Assembly (NCBI GenBank): GCA_021782495.1
Contig: JAJXUV010000008.1
Coordinates: 29,994 to 93,993 of the forward strand
Length of the DNA: 64,000 bases
Direction of reading: 5' to 3'
From: Pseudomonadota bacterium
Lineage (GTDB): Bacteria; Pseudomonadota; Gammaproteobacteria; UBA1113
Below the pieces are notes generated by a model that did no database searches, was not told where the DNA came from, and was given only the letters and a program-made list of their open reading frames with translations. The position numbers were made by a program, and so were the translations under genes. Every line of letters starts with the position of its first letter. The stretch's first letter is position 1. Of this stretch, positions 26,529 to 35,436 are shown piece after piece.

Positions 26529-27167
26529 CTAACTCAAATCCATCACCACATTCAAAATTCCCGTCGTACCGGTGATGTAACTGCACAGCGCAGCTCCCTG
26601 AGCGTGTTTTGGTTGTGAACTCCCACCGGGCGTAATATCGATTCCACCCCCCGAAGGATTGCTAAAAACATAGGTAGTGCCACTCAAGGTGACGGTTCCC
26701 GGCGAAGGAAGGGGCAAGGCACGCGTCAATTGCGCGGCTAAAATCGCACAGGTTCCCGTGACCGAAGATAGATGTGCACCTCCGCCAGGCTGAGCAGCCG
26801 TCTGACTCGCGGGAATACCACTAATACCAATGCCTAGATAATTGCCACTGGTGGACACGATGATGTTTCCACCCGTCCAAGGATTCACTGCATCTGAACC
26901 ACTTAATAAGCCCAGCGCGACGAGATCGGCAAGATTAATCATTCCAGATTGATAATTGGGGGATTGCGCATACGCGCGCACGGCATTGCCGATATCCCCC
27001 ACTATCTTGATAGTCGCCGTCGCTTTGGATTTTTCACTGGCGGTTTGATAATACATCAACACGCCCAGGAGAATCACAGCGCCGATGATTAGACTCAACA
27101 GCGTCTCTAGCAAGGTTAAACCCGAAGATTGAATTCGATTTTTCAAACTGACTGGAAACGCTGTCAT
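26529..27167 (-). CDS. Type IV prepilin-like protein, 212 residues
   Basis: The prepilin peptidase site is S-S-G^LTLLE at residues ~15-20: Gly at -1, Glu at +5, then the hydrophobic helix TLLSLIIGAVILLGVLMYY. The C-terminal domain (LADLVALGLLSGSDAVNPWTGG) resembles type IVb (PilS-like) major pilins. Two Cys (GTCAIL and ALCSYI) could form the usual disulfide. It is the longest of four pilins and lies last in the operon, 12 bp after its neighbour. It could be the main subunit or a minor tip subunit. Confidence 0.85.
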   Translation of the reverse strand: MTAFPVSLKNRIQSSGLTLLETLLSLIIGAVILLGVLMYYQTASEKSKATATIKIVGDIGNAVRAYAQSPNYQSGMINLADLVALGLLSGSDAVNPWTGGNIIVSTSGNYLGIGISGIPASQTAAQPGGGAHLSSVTGTCAILAAQLTRALPLPSPGTVTLSGTTYVFSNPSGGGIDITPGGSSQPKHAQGAALCSYITGTTGILNVVMDLS

Positions 27168-27179
27168 GTTGGCTACACT

Positions 27180-27653
27180 CTACAGCTGATAAACAAAAGA
27201 ACATGTTCCACCACTCACCGGCGTCACATTACTCTGTGATGCCGTCGCAGAGACAAGCGCATTACAATTAGAATCTCCGCTCTTTGCTCCAGGGATCCCA
27301 ATTTCGATCGTTGCCGTTGAGGCTGTAGCAGCTGTTACTGTTGCCGTGTATGGCAAGCCCCAAGGATCGTTGAGTGTGGCAGGTAATAAACCAGCACCTT
27401 GTAAAGTAGAAATCGCATTATCACCTGTCAAGTTACTAGCAGCTCCCCCACCCGCAATATAAGTATCCGCGGCAGCGACAATACCATTCATATCCGATAT
27501 AACCTTACTAACCGAAGCACTGGTTTTAGTCGCATTATAAAACATCACGACGGCGATGATGATTAAGGCACTGACGGCCAAAGCCAACATCACTTCGAGT
27601 ACTGTTATCCCCGGCATTTTGCGAATCCATTTTTTCGTTAACATTCGTTTCAT
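27180..27653 (-). CDS. Type IV prepilin-like protein, 157 residues
   Basis: Short basic leader MKRMLTKKWIRKMPG, cleavage before ITVLE, then helix VMLALAVSALIIIAVVMFYN. The globular part shares the DPWG turn and ends CSFVYQL, with a second Cys in DSNCNALV for a likely disulfide. AGGAGAGG precedes the ATG. It belongs to the same family as the pilins at 27707 and 28169. Confidence 0.88.
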   Translation of the reverse strand: MKRMLTKKWIRKMPGITVLEVMLALAVSALIIIAVVMFYNATKTSASVSKVISDMNGIVAAADTYIAGGGAASNLTGDNAISTLQGAGLLPATLNDPWGLPYTATVTAATASTATIEIGIPGAKSGDSNCNALVSATASQSNVTPVSGGTCSFVYQL

Positions 27654-27706
27654 TACATCCTCTCCTCAATTGATAAAAAACACATTAAAAACACTCCCCA
27701 AACACT

Positions 27707-28147
27707 TTAAAGCGTATACATAAAAGAACAACCACTCCCCGCTGGACTCCCCGCTGGTTGAACAGCTTGTTTAATTGCTTGACACTGCTTATCCGTATTT
27801 TTTGCAAGTCCAATGAGATTAATCGTCACAGTCGTTGGCACTGACTCAGAAACGGTGGTCGTGTACGCTTGTCCCCAAGGATCGATCAGTGAACTGGGCA
27901 ACAAATCATTGTCTTGCAGAACCTGAATCGTCGTATCCGTTGTCACGGGATAAGCCGTCGCATAATCTCGATAAGCACCTACAATGGCATTCATATCTGC
28001 TACGGCTTTGTTGACATTCGAGCCATAACTTACGGTTCCATAATACATCACTATTCCTAAAATCACCAAGGCACCCAGGGCTAAGGCCATCATAGTTTCT
28101 AAGAGCGTCAATCCTTGTATGTTCAGGTATTCTTCGTCGCGAAACAT
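27707..28147 (-). CDS. Type IV prepilin-like protein, 146 residues
   Basis: Cleavage site IQG^LTLLE, helix TMMALALGALVILGIVMYY, DPWGQAYTT turn, and C-terminal Cys pair (DKQCQAI and GCSFMYTL). The first 11 residues are an acidic, unusual leader (MFRDEEYLNIQ). It is spaced 21 bp after the preceding pilin gene. Confidence 0.87.
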   Translation of the reverse strand: MFRDEEYLNIQGLTLLETMMALALGALVILGIVMYYGTVSYGSNVNKAVADMNAIVGAYRDYATAYPVTTDTTIQVLQDNDLLPSSLIDPWGQAYTTTVSESVPTTVTINLIGLAKNTDKQCQAIKQAVQPAGSPAGSGCSFMYTL

Positions 28148-28168
28148 CTTTCTTATTCAACCCCATCC

Positions 28169-28654
28169 TTAAAACGCATAGACAAAACCACATTGTGGAT
28201 TACCAATCCTGTTGCCACAATCTCCTCCTCCAATAACTTTTGCTGAACCATTCACTGCTGATTTCACAGCATTGCAAGTTTTATCCTTCTCTGGCGGCCC
28301 CAATGACTGGATCCCAATCACTATTTCTGTATTACCGATAGGAGAGCATGAAACTGCAACATAAGTTTGCCCCCAGGGATCGTTCAAAGGCGTAGGCAAA
28401 AAACCCTGCAGTTGTAAAGTAGTCATGGGAACACCGTTATTTCCACTTAAAACCAATATATTCCCCTGTGCCACATACGCCTTATACGCACTTAAAATTG
28501 CATTCATATCATTGACTATCTTCGTCGCAGCCGAGGTTTGCCGCGCTGATTGATAGAAGGCAATAACGCCCACCAACACCAAAGCACTGACGGCCAAAGC
28601 CATCATGACTTCCAAGACCGTTATCCCCTTTGTATTGCGCCTAGAAGCCTTCAT
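28169..28654 (-). CDS. Type IV prepilin-like protein, 161 residues
   Basis: Leader MKASRRNTKG, cleavage before ITVLE, helix VMMALAVSALVLVGVIAFYQ, DPWGQTYVAV turn, and several C-terminal Cys (KTCNAV, GDCGN, QCGFVYAF), one more than its neighbours. ATG 28654 is chosen; an in-frame TTG at 28666 overlaps the platform gene stop and would add four residues. First pilin after the platform gene. Confidence 0.87.
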   Translation of the reverse strand: MKASRRNTKGITVLEVMMALAVSALVLVGVIAFYQSARQTSAATKIVNDMNAILSAYKAYVAQGNILVLSGNNGVPMTTLQLQGFLPTPLNDPWGQTYVAVSCSPIGNTEIVIGIQSLGPPEKDKTCNAVKSAVNGSAKVIGGGDCGNRIGNPQCGFVYAF

Positions 28655-28662
28655 ATTCTTTC

Positions 28663-29727
28663 TCAACTTGCTAAACTTTGGGAAATACTATAAGTTCCCA
28701 TCACCATTAAGCCTGCCACTACCGCACTTAAACACAAAAGCAACATCCCCAATATATTGCTTGCTTTCTTGAGCACTTTCAACCCTTTGGCATTGGCTTG
28801 TTTGCCTTGCCGCACCAAAGCATGTTCAAAACCCTTAGCTTCGGCAATAGCTCTTAAACGAATGATATCGCTTTTATTAATTAAGCCTGTATCCAAGACA
28901 TCGGCAATATTGCCTTCGCCTTTACCCAACCGCCGCTCCATTAAACGCATGTGAAAGCGCAGGTAAATGCTGGCTTGCCCTCGAATTAAAGACAAAGCTT
29001 GTTTGAACACCACGCCATTTAAGACCAACAAACCCATGGTTTCCATGAAATTCGCCGCCGTTAATTTACGGTACAAATTCAACAGTGGAATTTGGTCGAG
29101 CAGCTCCCGTCCTGGACCTATGTAGGTCTTCAGGATGAAATTTAACAAAATGATAAAACCTATTATACCTAAGATAATGATCCACCATCCATTTGTCAAC
29201 ATTTGCGCTAAAAGATACAAGTTTTGGCCACTTCCCGGCCACTGTGCCACTGGCTTCACAAGGGCAAATTGATCTAACAATCCGCCTTTACTATTAAAGT
29301 TCACAATAATACCACAAGCAAAAACTAAAACAATCAGAGGATAGGTCAGTGTGGAAAGCACCGTAGCAAGCACTTCAGATTGCTGCCCTAAAGCTTCAGC
29401 CGCCACGCGAATATTGTGTACCATCGTACCACCTTGTTCGCCAATACGCACCAATTCCACCACATAATGCGGAAACCAACCCACCATGCCATCCGAGAAA
29501 GATTTTCCTTCTGCCAAAGCACGCGAAATATTTTTCGCCACCATTTTAGAAGCCCCTTCCATCACCTTTTCCAACACGACGATAGCCTTGGGCGCTGGAA
29601 CCCCGTCTTCGACTAAAGTCGCCAAGTCTTCTAAAAAACTTTGCTGGTCGCCGCCTCTAAAGAGGAAGCGATCGAAGTTAAAGCCTTTGGCAGGCGCTTT
29701 TGGTTTTGAGTTTTTCTCTCTGGCCAT
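28663..29727 (-). CDS. GspF/PilC/PilR-type pilus assembly platform protein
   Basis: A 354-residue inner-membrane protein of the type II secretion F family, which anchors the extension ATPase and pilin extraction. The first cytoplasmic domain has LEDLATLVEDGVPAPKAI and a GKSFSDGMVGWFP motif. Membrane segments are LTYPLIVLVFACGIIV, WWIIILGIIGFIILLNFIL and MLLLCLSAVVAGLMVMG. The second domain is ANFMETMGLLVLNGVVFKQA. Its size and company (PilS-like pilins) fit a type IVb pilus better than T2SS. No ATPase, secretin or prepilin peptidase is in the window; they must be elsewhere upstream or unlinked. Confidence 0.88.
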   Translation of the reverse strand: MAREKNSKPKAPAKGFNFDRFLFRGGDQQSFLEDLATLVEDGVPAPKAIVVLEKVMEGASKMVAKNISRALAEGKSFSDGMVGWFPHYVVELVRIGEQGGTMVHNIRVAAEALGQQSEVLATVLSTLTYPLIVLVFACGIIVNFNSKGGLLDQFALVKPVAQWPGSGQNLYLLAQMLTNGWWIIILGIIGFIILLNFILKTYIGPGRELLDQIPLLNLYRKLTAANFMETMGLLVLNGVVFKQALSLIRGQASIYLRFHMRLMERRLGKGEGNIADVLDTGLINKSDIIRLRAIAEAKGFEHALVRQGKQANAKGLKVLKKASNILGMLLLCLSAVVAGLMVMGTYSISQSLAS

Positions 29728-29759
29728 ACTATACTGTACTTTCCATTCATTTATCAGCT

Positions 29760-29790
29760 TACCGCTCCCTGACGGTCGCGGCTCGGTTTT
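29760..29790. repeat. Dispersed palindromic element, solitary right arm D
   Basis: ACCGCTCCCTGACGGTCGCG then GCTCGGTT matches the right arm of the family, with no partner arm nearby. It lies between the OPT transporter stop and the platform-gene start and looks like a decayed copy. Confidence 0.8.
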
Positions 29791-29842
29791 TTATAGCATA
29801 AAGCATACCAAGTAAAATAGCGAGTTTTATAAAGAAAACATT

Positions 29843-31870
29843 CTAAATCGCTTTAAATACGCGCCGCTTCAACCACGCCATCAAGACAATGGTCACCACA
29901 ATGCCCATCCCCGTAGCAACATGTGCATATTGTGAGGGCAACAAGCGCAACGCATTCGCATTGCCTTTAATTCCAAAGGGGATTGCCAATAGCACTGCCA
30001 TGAGCGAAGCACCTGCCACCAGTCCGCAAGAAATCAATAAACCCGTCTGGTTAGCTTGATGTTCTTTTTCCTCACGCACCGTTTTGGATTCATTACACAG
30101 ACGTTTTTCCAGCCCTTTTTTGATGTACCACGACAACAGGCCACCGAGAATCAAAGGCGTTGTCGTACTGATGGGCAAGTAAATTCCCAAGCCTAAAGGC
30201 AAGATCGCAATTCGAAATCCTCTTTTTTGTAAGACAGGATTCAACAACAATGCCAAAATAGCCAAACCCATTCCCAGCGCCAACATGGTGTCATTGAATT
30301 GGTGCGTGAATAAGCCACTAACCACAGCCGCCATCAAACCGGCTTGCGGCGCTAAGAGCATTTGCCCTGGATCCATCCCTGCATGAGGCAATACGCCACC
30401 AATGCCATACGCATTGAATAAGAGATCTAAAATCAAAGGTAAAATCAAGGCCGAAACCGCCACGCCTATCATCATCATGACTTGTTGTTTCCACGGCGTT
30501 GCGCCAACCATATGACCGGCTTTTAAATCTTGCATGATATCAGCGCTGATAGCCGCAGCTGAACAAATAAGTGCGGTGATCATAATGGCCAGCGCCATCG
30601 CTGCCAGAGTGTGGATATCTTCTACTTTAGCGTGGGCTCTACCTAACCACAACATGATGAGCAAAGAAGACAGAATCAATGACATTAAAGCCATACTCGA
30701 AATAGGACTCGAAGAAGAACCGATCAATCCTGCAAAATAAGCACAGACAGTCGAGAAAAAGAAACCTGCCACAACCGCAAAAAACACGCACAAAACCACC
30801 ATCATTCTGGCATCCGTTGCAGGCAGCGATAATTTTGGATTCAATCCAAAATGCGCCAGTAAAAAATAGGCTGGAATCGTTAAAAGAACAATGCCATAAA
30901 AAACCCTTAAAATAGGTATATCGCGTTCTGTTCGAAGAATCGCCGACAATCCCCTTTTTTTAAATTTCGACATAGAGACGATCGAAGTCTTAATGCCATA
31001 GTAAATGGGCCTTAGCAAACCGATGATGGCGTAGATACCGCCTATCATCATAGTACCCACTCCAATGTATCGAATGTGCAATTGCCATAAACTGGCAGCA
31101 ATTTGCCCCGGATGTGCGAGACTCTCAGAAGGTATGCCATACACCAAGGACAAAATGGGTACGCCAACCACCCAACCTAAAATCACACCGGTTAAAATCG
31201 CCATCCCCACATTCGCGCCAATGATATAACCCGCTCCGATTAAGGCAGGTGAAAACCCACAACCTAAGCCAAAAGCCATATGTTCTCGCACCCACCAAAT
31301 TTGTGCGGCCTCGGCCACCACTTTAAAGCCTGTTTGAAAAAGGGCAATAACAGCGCCCCAAGCACCACCGGTTAATAAATCCTTTAAGCCCACACTTTTT
31401 TCGGCGTTGATCCGCAAAATATTGCCAATGGCCGTGCCTTCTGGGAAGCGCAAACTGGGTTCTGTCAACAATACCTTCCGAATGGGAACCGTAAATAAAA
31501 CCCCTAAAAGTCCGCCTATCAAACCGACGAGCATCGTCACTGCGTAATTAAAGCCGACCCAATAATGGAAAATAATTAAAGCGGGCAAAGAATAGACCAT
31601 GCCGGAAGCCAAGGCTTCGCCTGCCGAAGCAGAGGTTTGGACCAAATTACTTTCTAAGGCATTTGAACGCTTAAAGAAATGCAAAATTCCCATAGAAGTG
31701 ACTGCGGCTGGAATAGAGGCTGAAATCGTCAAACCCACTTTCAAGGCTAAAAAAGCATTGGCTGCGGCCAGTATCACTGTTAAAATCAACGCAAGCACAA
31801 TGGCTTTAAAGGTCATTTCTGGCACATTGGCTGAGGAAGGAAATAAAGGATTATCGGAAGACGCGTCCAT
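29843..31870 (-). CDS. OPT family oligopeptide transporter
   Basis: A 675-residue inner-membrane protein with about 15 hydrophobic segments. The start (MTFKAIVLALILTVILAAAN, AFLALKVGLTISASIPAAV, then NLVQTSASAGEALASG) is diagnostic of bacterial OPT/YSL proteins, which import peptides or metal chelates with protons. LRFPEGTAIGNI and AGHMVGATPWKQQ are further family motifs. Length is typical. Substrate unknown; peptide uptake would fit a host-dependent lifestyle. Confidence 0.9.
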   Translation of the reverse strand: MDASSDNPLFPSSANVPEMTFKAIVLALILTVILAAANAFLALKVGLTISASIPAAVTSMGILHFFKRSNALESNLVQTSASAGEALASGMVYSLPALIIFHYWVGFNYAVTMLVGLIGGLLGVLFTVPIRKVLLTEPSLRFPEGTAIGNILRINAEKSVGLKDLLTGGAWGAVIALFQTGFKVVAEAAQIWWVREHMAFGLGCGFSPALIGAGYIIGANVGMAILTGVILGWVVGVPILSLVYGIPSESLAHPGQIAASLWQLHIRYIGVGTMMIGGIYAIIGLLRPIYYGIKTSIVSMSKFKKRGLSAILRTERDIPILRVFYGIVLLTIPAYFLLAHFGLNPKLSLPATDARMMVVLCVFFAVVAGFFFSTVCAYFAGLIGSSSSPISSMALMSLILSSLLIMLWLGRAHAKVEDIHTLAAMALAIMITALICSAAAISADIMQDLKAGHMVGATPWKQQVMMMIGVAVSALILPLILDLLFNAYGIGGVLPHAGMDPGQMLLAPQAGLMAAVVSGLFTHQFNDTMLALGMGLAILALLLNPVLQKRGFRIAILPLGLGIYLPISTTTPLILGGLLSWYIKKGLEKRLCNESKTVREEKEHQANQTGLLISCGLVAGASLMAVLLAIPFGIKGNANALRLLPSQYAHVATGMGIVVTIVLMAWLKRRVFKAI

Positions 31871-31927
31871 GAGTATTTATCCTTTTATATCAAGGTTTAA
31901 AAGACTAGCACACTCACTCTTTTGAAA

Positions 31928-32103
31928 ACAAGCTGACATACCCTATCACCATTGCCAGGTAAATTAGCGACAATTTAACCGAGACGCGACCGTAAGGGAG
32001 CGGTGAAAAGAGAACAGGGTCCGCTTTCACCGCTCCCTTACGGTCGCGTCTCGGTTAGAAAAACCTGTAATTCTGACAAGATACAAGCTGACAAACCCTC
32101 TCA
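31928..32103. repeat. Dispersed palindromic element, copy E, inside 21-bp direct repeats
   Basis: Arms 31977-32008 and 32025-32056 pair. This copy reads GAGACGCGACC on the left and GGTCGCGTCTC on the right, so both arms carry the same change. The outside flanks are imperfect direct repeats (ACAAGCTGACATACCCTATC at 31928, ACAAGCTGACAAACCCTCTC at 32083). It lies just upstream of argS. Confidence 0.85.
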
Positions 32104-32148
32104 TCTGGCTGTATAATGTTTTTTTATAATATAGATAATTGATCCAAC

Positions 32149-33903
32149 ATGAAACAAGAAATTAGCCAACTCATTGAACAAGCTTTGCGAAAAATGGAGC
32201 TGGGGGAGCAGTTACCTGCAACTGCGATCCAAATTGAACGTACGCGGGATCGAAAATTTGGCGATTTTGCCTCGAATATCGCGTTATTATTGGCAAAACC
32301 CCTTCAAAAAACACCGCGCGAACTGGCCGAAGCCATTATTCGCCATTTACCCGAACATCCTTATATAGGGCAGGTAGAAATTGCAGGTCCGGGGTTCATT
32401 AATTTTTTTGTGAAGACCGAAGGCTTCTTGGCCGTGATTGCCGAGGTTTTGAAACAAAAAGAACAGTATGGAAATAGCCAGTTGGGTCAACAGGAATCGG
32501 TTTATTTAGAATTTGTTTCGGCCAATCCCACCGGACCTTTGCACGTCGGTCATGGTCGTGGCGCAGCTTATGGCGATACCTTAGGTAATTTGTTGGTCAG
32601 TCAAGGCTATGCCGTGCACCGAGAATATTATGTCAATGACGCGGGCCGTCAAATGGCTATTCTCGCTTTGAGCGTCTGGTTACGGTATCTGGAATTGTGC
32701 GGCGAAAAGATTGTTTTCCCTCAAAATGGATATAAAGGCGAGTATGTTCTGGGGATCGCAGAAAAATTAAAAATGCACGTACAACAGACTTTACACTATG
32801 CACTTTCAAAATGGTGGCCTTCTGATATTACGCCCGATGCAGGTAACCCTGGAGGTGACAAAGAAAAACACGTCGATGATTTAATTCAAGCCATGCAACA
32901 ATGTTTGGGTGAAACCCATTACAATGTCGTGTTTGACTTGGCTTTAAACGATGTCTTAGACGATATTCGCGATGATTTAGCGGATTTCGGTGTGCACTTT
33001 GATCAATGGTTTTCTGAAAAACAATTAGCGACACAAGGTTTATTAGAACAAGGTGTTGATCGCTTAAAAGCACTGGGGTACACTTACGAAGAAGACGGCA
33101 ATTTGTGGTTTAAAGCCACCGCCTTTGGCGATGAAAAAGATCGAGTATTGATTCGTAAAAATGGTCAACCCACTTATTTTGCGTCGGATGTTGCTTATCA
33201 TGCTTTGAAATATCAAAAAGCCTCACGCATCATTGACATTTTAGGGGCCGATCACCACGGTTATGCACCTCGGATTAAAGCAATGTTGACCGCTTTGGGT
33301 TTGGATCCCACACGTTTATCAGTACAATTCATTCAATTCGCTATTTTGTATCGCGGCAAAGAACGCGTGCAAATGTCAACGCGCAGCGGTTCTTTTGTCA
33401 CTTTGCGCTCTTTGCGAGAAGAAGTGGGTCGTGATGCTGCGCGCTTTTTTTATGTATCGCGCCGTCATGAACAACACATGGATTTTGATTTGGATTTAGC
33501 AAAATCAAAAAGCAATGAGAATCCCGTGTATTACATCCAATACGCACACGCCCGAATTTGCAGTGTCTTTCGGCAATTGCAGGCACAAGGATTGTCTTAT
33601 GATGAACAAGAAGGGTTAAAGCATTTGGAACGATTGCAGCTTGAAGAAGAAAAAGCTTTGTGCGATAGTTTAAATCGTTATCCAGCGATGTTAGCAGAAG
33701 CTGCATTGCAATATGAACCGCATTGGATCGCGCATTTTTTAAGGGATTTGGCACACCAATTCCACACCTATTACAATGCCCATCAATTTTTGGTGACCGA
33801 TACCGCTTTGCGAAACGCTCGCTTATGTTTAATCAGCGCGGTACGGTATGTCTTAAGGCATGGGTTAACTTTAATTGGGGTGAGTTGCCCCGAAATGATG
33901 TAA
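32149..33903 (+). CDS. argS: Arginyl-tRNA synthetase
   Basis: A 584-residue class I aminoacyl-tRNA synthetase. ATP site SANPTGPLHVGHGRGAAYGD (the HIGH motif reads HVGH), tRNA-reading N-terminal domain KFGDFASNIALLLAK, catalytic GADHHGY and KERVQMSTRSG in place of KMSK, and the C-terminal anticodon domain with YYNAHQFLV. Length and layout are normal. It is followed after 21 bp by the SPOR gene and then plsC. Confidence 0.97.
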   Translation: MKQEISQLIEQALRKMELGEQLPATAIQIERTRDRKFGDFASNIALLLAKPLQKTPRELAEAIIRHLPEHPYIGQVEIAGPGFINFFVKTEGFLAVIAEVLKQKEQYGNSQLGQQESVYLEFVSANPTGPLHVGHGRGAAYGDTLGNLLVSQGYAVHREYYVNDAGRQMAILALSVWLRYLELCGEKIVFPQNGYKGEYVLGIAEKLKMHVQQTLHYALSKWWPSDITPDAGNPGGDKEKHVDDLIQAMQQCLGETHYNVVFDLALNDVLDDIRDDLADFGVHFDQWFSEKQLATQGLLEQGVDRLKALGYTYEEDGNLWFKATAFGDEKDRVLIRKNGQPTYFASDVAYHALKYQKASRIIDILGADHHGYAPRIKAMLTALGLDPTRLSVQFIQFAILYRGKERVQMSTRSGSFVTLRSLREEVGRDAARFFYVSRRHEQHMDFDLDLAKSKSNENPVYYIQYAHARICSVFRQLQAQGLSYDEQEGLKHLERLQLEEEKALCDSLNRYPAMLAEAALQYEPHWIAHFLRDLAHQFHTYYNAHQFLVTDTALRNARLCLISAVRYVLRHGLTLIGVSCPEMM

Positions 33904-33924
33904 ATGAAGAAAGGATTATAAAAG

Positions 33925-34587
33925 ATGGCAACACAAGGCAGAAGAAAAAACTCCACTTCCTCCGGAAGCAGGCGTCGTAAAAAAAACCAAAATCAAAAAA
34001 AATGGATTTTGTATGTGGGCGTATTGGCGATGGGTGCAGCTGCCATTGTGTTTTACAATCAATATGCAGGCTCTATCACTTTTCATCCTTCAGCAACAGA
34101 AACGCTGGCCGGTGCGAAAAGCAAAAAATCCACTCAAGAAGCTTTTGTAGAACCCGATTACCAATTCTACACACTATTGCCACAAAGCAATACACCTCAT
34201 TCTGAAGCCACTCATCTAGAAGCCAAGAAACCTGCAACGAACACTGTGGTCAGCACCGCCAAAGCCGACAATACCGCTACCACGACGACGGTTGCTAAAA
34301 GTACAGCGCCGATTGTGAGTGCCGCACCCACGCCGTTGCCTCCTAAAACAAACAACCGTTATCGATTGCAATTAGCGGCTTTTAAACAGTATAAAGATGC
34401 CGATGAATTAAAAGCCAAATTAATTTTACGCGGATATCCTACGACCATTAACAGCGCTACTGTCAACGGTGCTATTTGGTATCGACTCTGGATTGGCCCT
34501 TATGACACGGTCACGCAAGCCAAAACCACTCAAACGCAACTGGAACAAACGCATTTGGTTTCACACACGCAGGTGATACCGCAATGA
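33925..34587 (+). CDS. ftsN: SPOR-domain cell division protein, FtsN-like
   Basis: 220 residues. A short basic cytoplasmic tail (RRKNSTSSGSRRRKK) leads to one membrane segment (WILYVGVLAMGAAAIVFYN) and a Thr/Ala-rich periplasmic linker. The C-terminal SPOR domain (YRLQLAAFKQYKDADELKAK, then IWYRLWIGPYDTVTQAK) binds denuded septal peptidoglycan. The architecture equals FtsN and the argS neighbourhood is common in gammaproteobacteria. It overlaps plsC by ATGA. Confidence 0.85.
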   Translation: MATQGRRKNSTSSGSRRRKKNQNQKKWILYVGVLAMGAAAIVFYNQYAGSITFHPSATETLAGAKSKKSTQEAFVEPDYQFYTLLPQSNTPHSEATHLEAKKPATNTVVSTAKADNTATTTTVAKSTAPIVSAAPTPLPPKTNNRYRLQLAAFKQYKDADELKAKLILRGYPTTINSATVNGAIWYRLWIGPYDTVTQAKTTQTQLEQTHLVSHTQVIPQ

Positions 34588-35309
34588 AAAAATTGCCCTT
34601 AAAATTTATTTGGATCATGACTTGCTCTGCTGGTATCACGGCTTACTATTCTCTCAAAACCTTGATTTATGCTTGGATGAAAAGCAATCCAGATACGTTA
34701 AGCCACATCATCACTACTTGGGCAAAGTCTTTGTTGAAAGTCATCGATGTGCGATGCGAAGTGATTGAACTCCAACCTGTGGCATTACCCGAAAACACGC
34801 CCATTATTTTTATGAGCAATCATTTGAGTTTATACGATATTCCTGTCCTGTTGGTTTCTCTACCCGGCACAGTGCGCATGATCGCTAAAAAAGAATTGTT
34901 CAAAGTGCCTTTGTGGGGGCACGCGATGCAACAAAGTGATTTCGTTTCGATTGACAGAGACAATGCCGCACAAGCGCTGCAAGATTTAGACTTGGCCGCA
35001 CAAAAAATGAAACGCGGTGTGCGTTTGTGGATTGCGCCGGAAGGCACACGTTCGCACGATGGTCAATTACACGCTTTTAAAAAAGGCGCCTTTAATTTGG
35101 CGATTCAAACGGGCGCCACCATTGTGCCCATTACGATTAAAGGAACCGATCAATTGCTACCGGCCAAAACGTGGCAATTTAAACAAGGGCGAACTGTGAA
35201 AATTTATCTGGGAGAACCCATCAATGCGCGTGATTACACTTTAAAAGATCGAATGAAATTGCTACAGCGCGTGCGAGAAGCCATTCTTTTGCCATATGCC
35301 TCTCAGTAA
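34584..35309 (+). CDS. plsC: 1-acyl-sn-glycerol-3-phosphate acyltransferase
   Basis: A 241-residue membrane-bound enzyme making phosphatidic acid, the step after PlsY. Motif I is NHLSLYD, motif II region FKVPLWGHAMQQSDFVSIDR, motif III APEGTRSHDG, and motif IV IVPITIKG. An N-terminal hydrophobic segment anchors it. Translationally coupled to the SPOR gene. Confidence 0.93.
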   Translation: MKKLPLKFIWIMTCSAGITAYYSLKTLIYAWMKSNPDTLSHIITTWAKSLLKVIDVRCEVIELQPVALPENTPIIFMSNHLSLYDIPVLLVSLPGTVRMIAKKELFKVPLWGHAMQQSDFVSIDRDNAAQALQDLDLAAQKMKRGVRLWIAPEGTRSHDGQLHAFKKGAFNLAIQTGATIVPITIKGTDQLLPAKTWQFKQGRTVKIYLGEPINARDYTLKDRMKLLQRVREAILLPYASQ

Positions 35310-35326
35310 TGTATACTGTATGCATT

Positions 35327-35404
35327 AACCGAGCCGCGACCCTAGGGAGCAGAGAAAGCGGGCTCCGCTCTCTTTTCACCGCTCCCTAGGGTCGCGGCTC
35401 GGTT
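35327..35404. repeat. Dispersed palindromic element, short copy F
   Basis: Left arm AACCGAGCCGCGACCCTAGG and right arm CCCTAGGGTCGCGGCTCGGT form a matching stem (both arms CCTAGG instead of CGTnAG), enclosing AGAAAGCGGGCTCCGCTCTC. It separates plsC from the permease. Confidence 0.9.
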
Positions 35405-35436
35405 TATTGTTTAACTTTTTCAGAGAATACCCCTTT

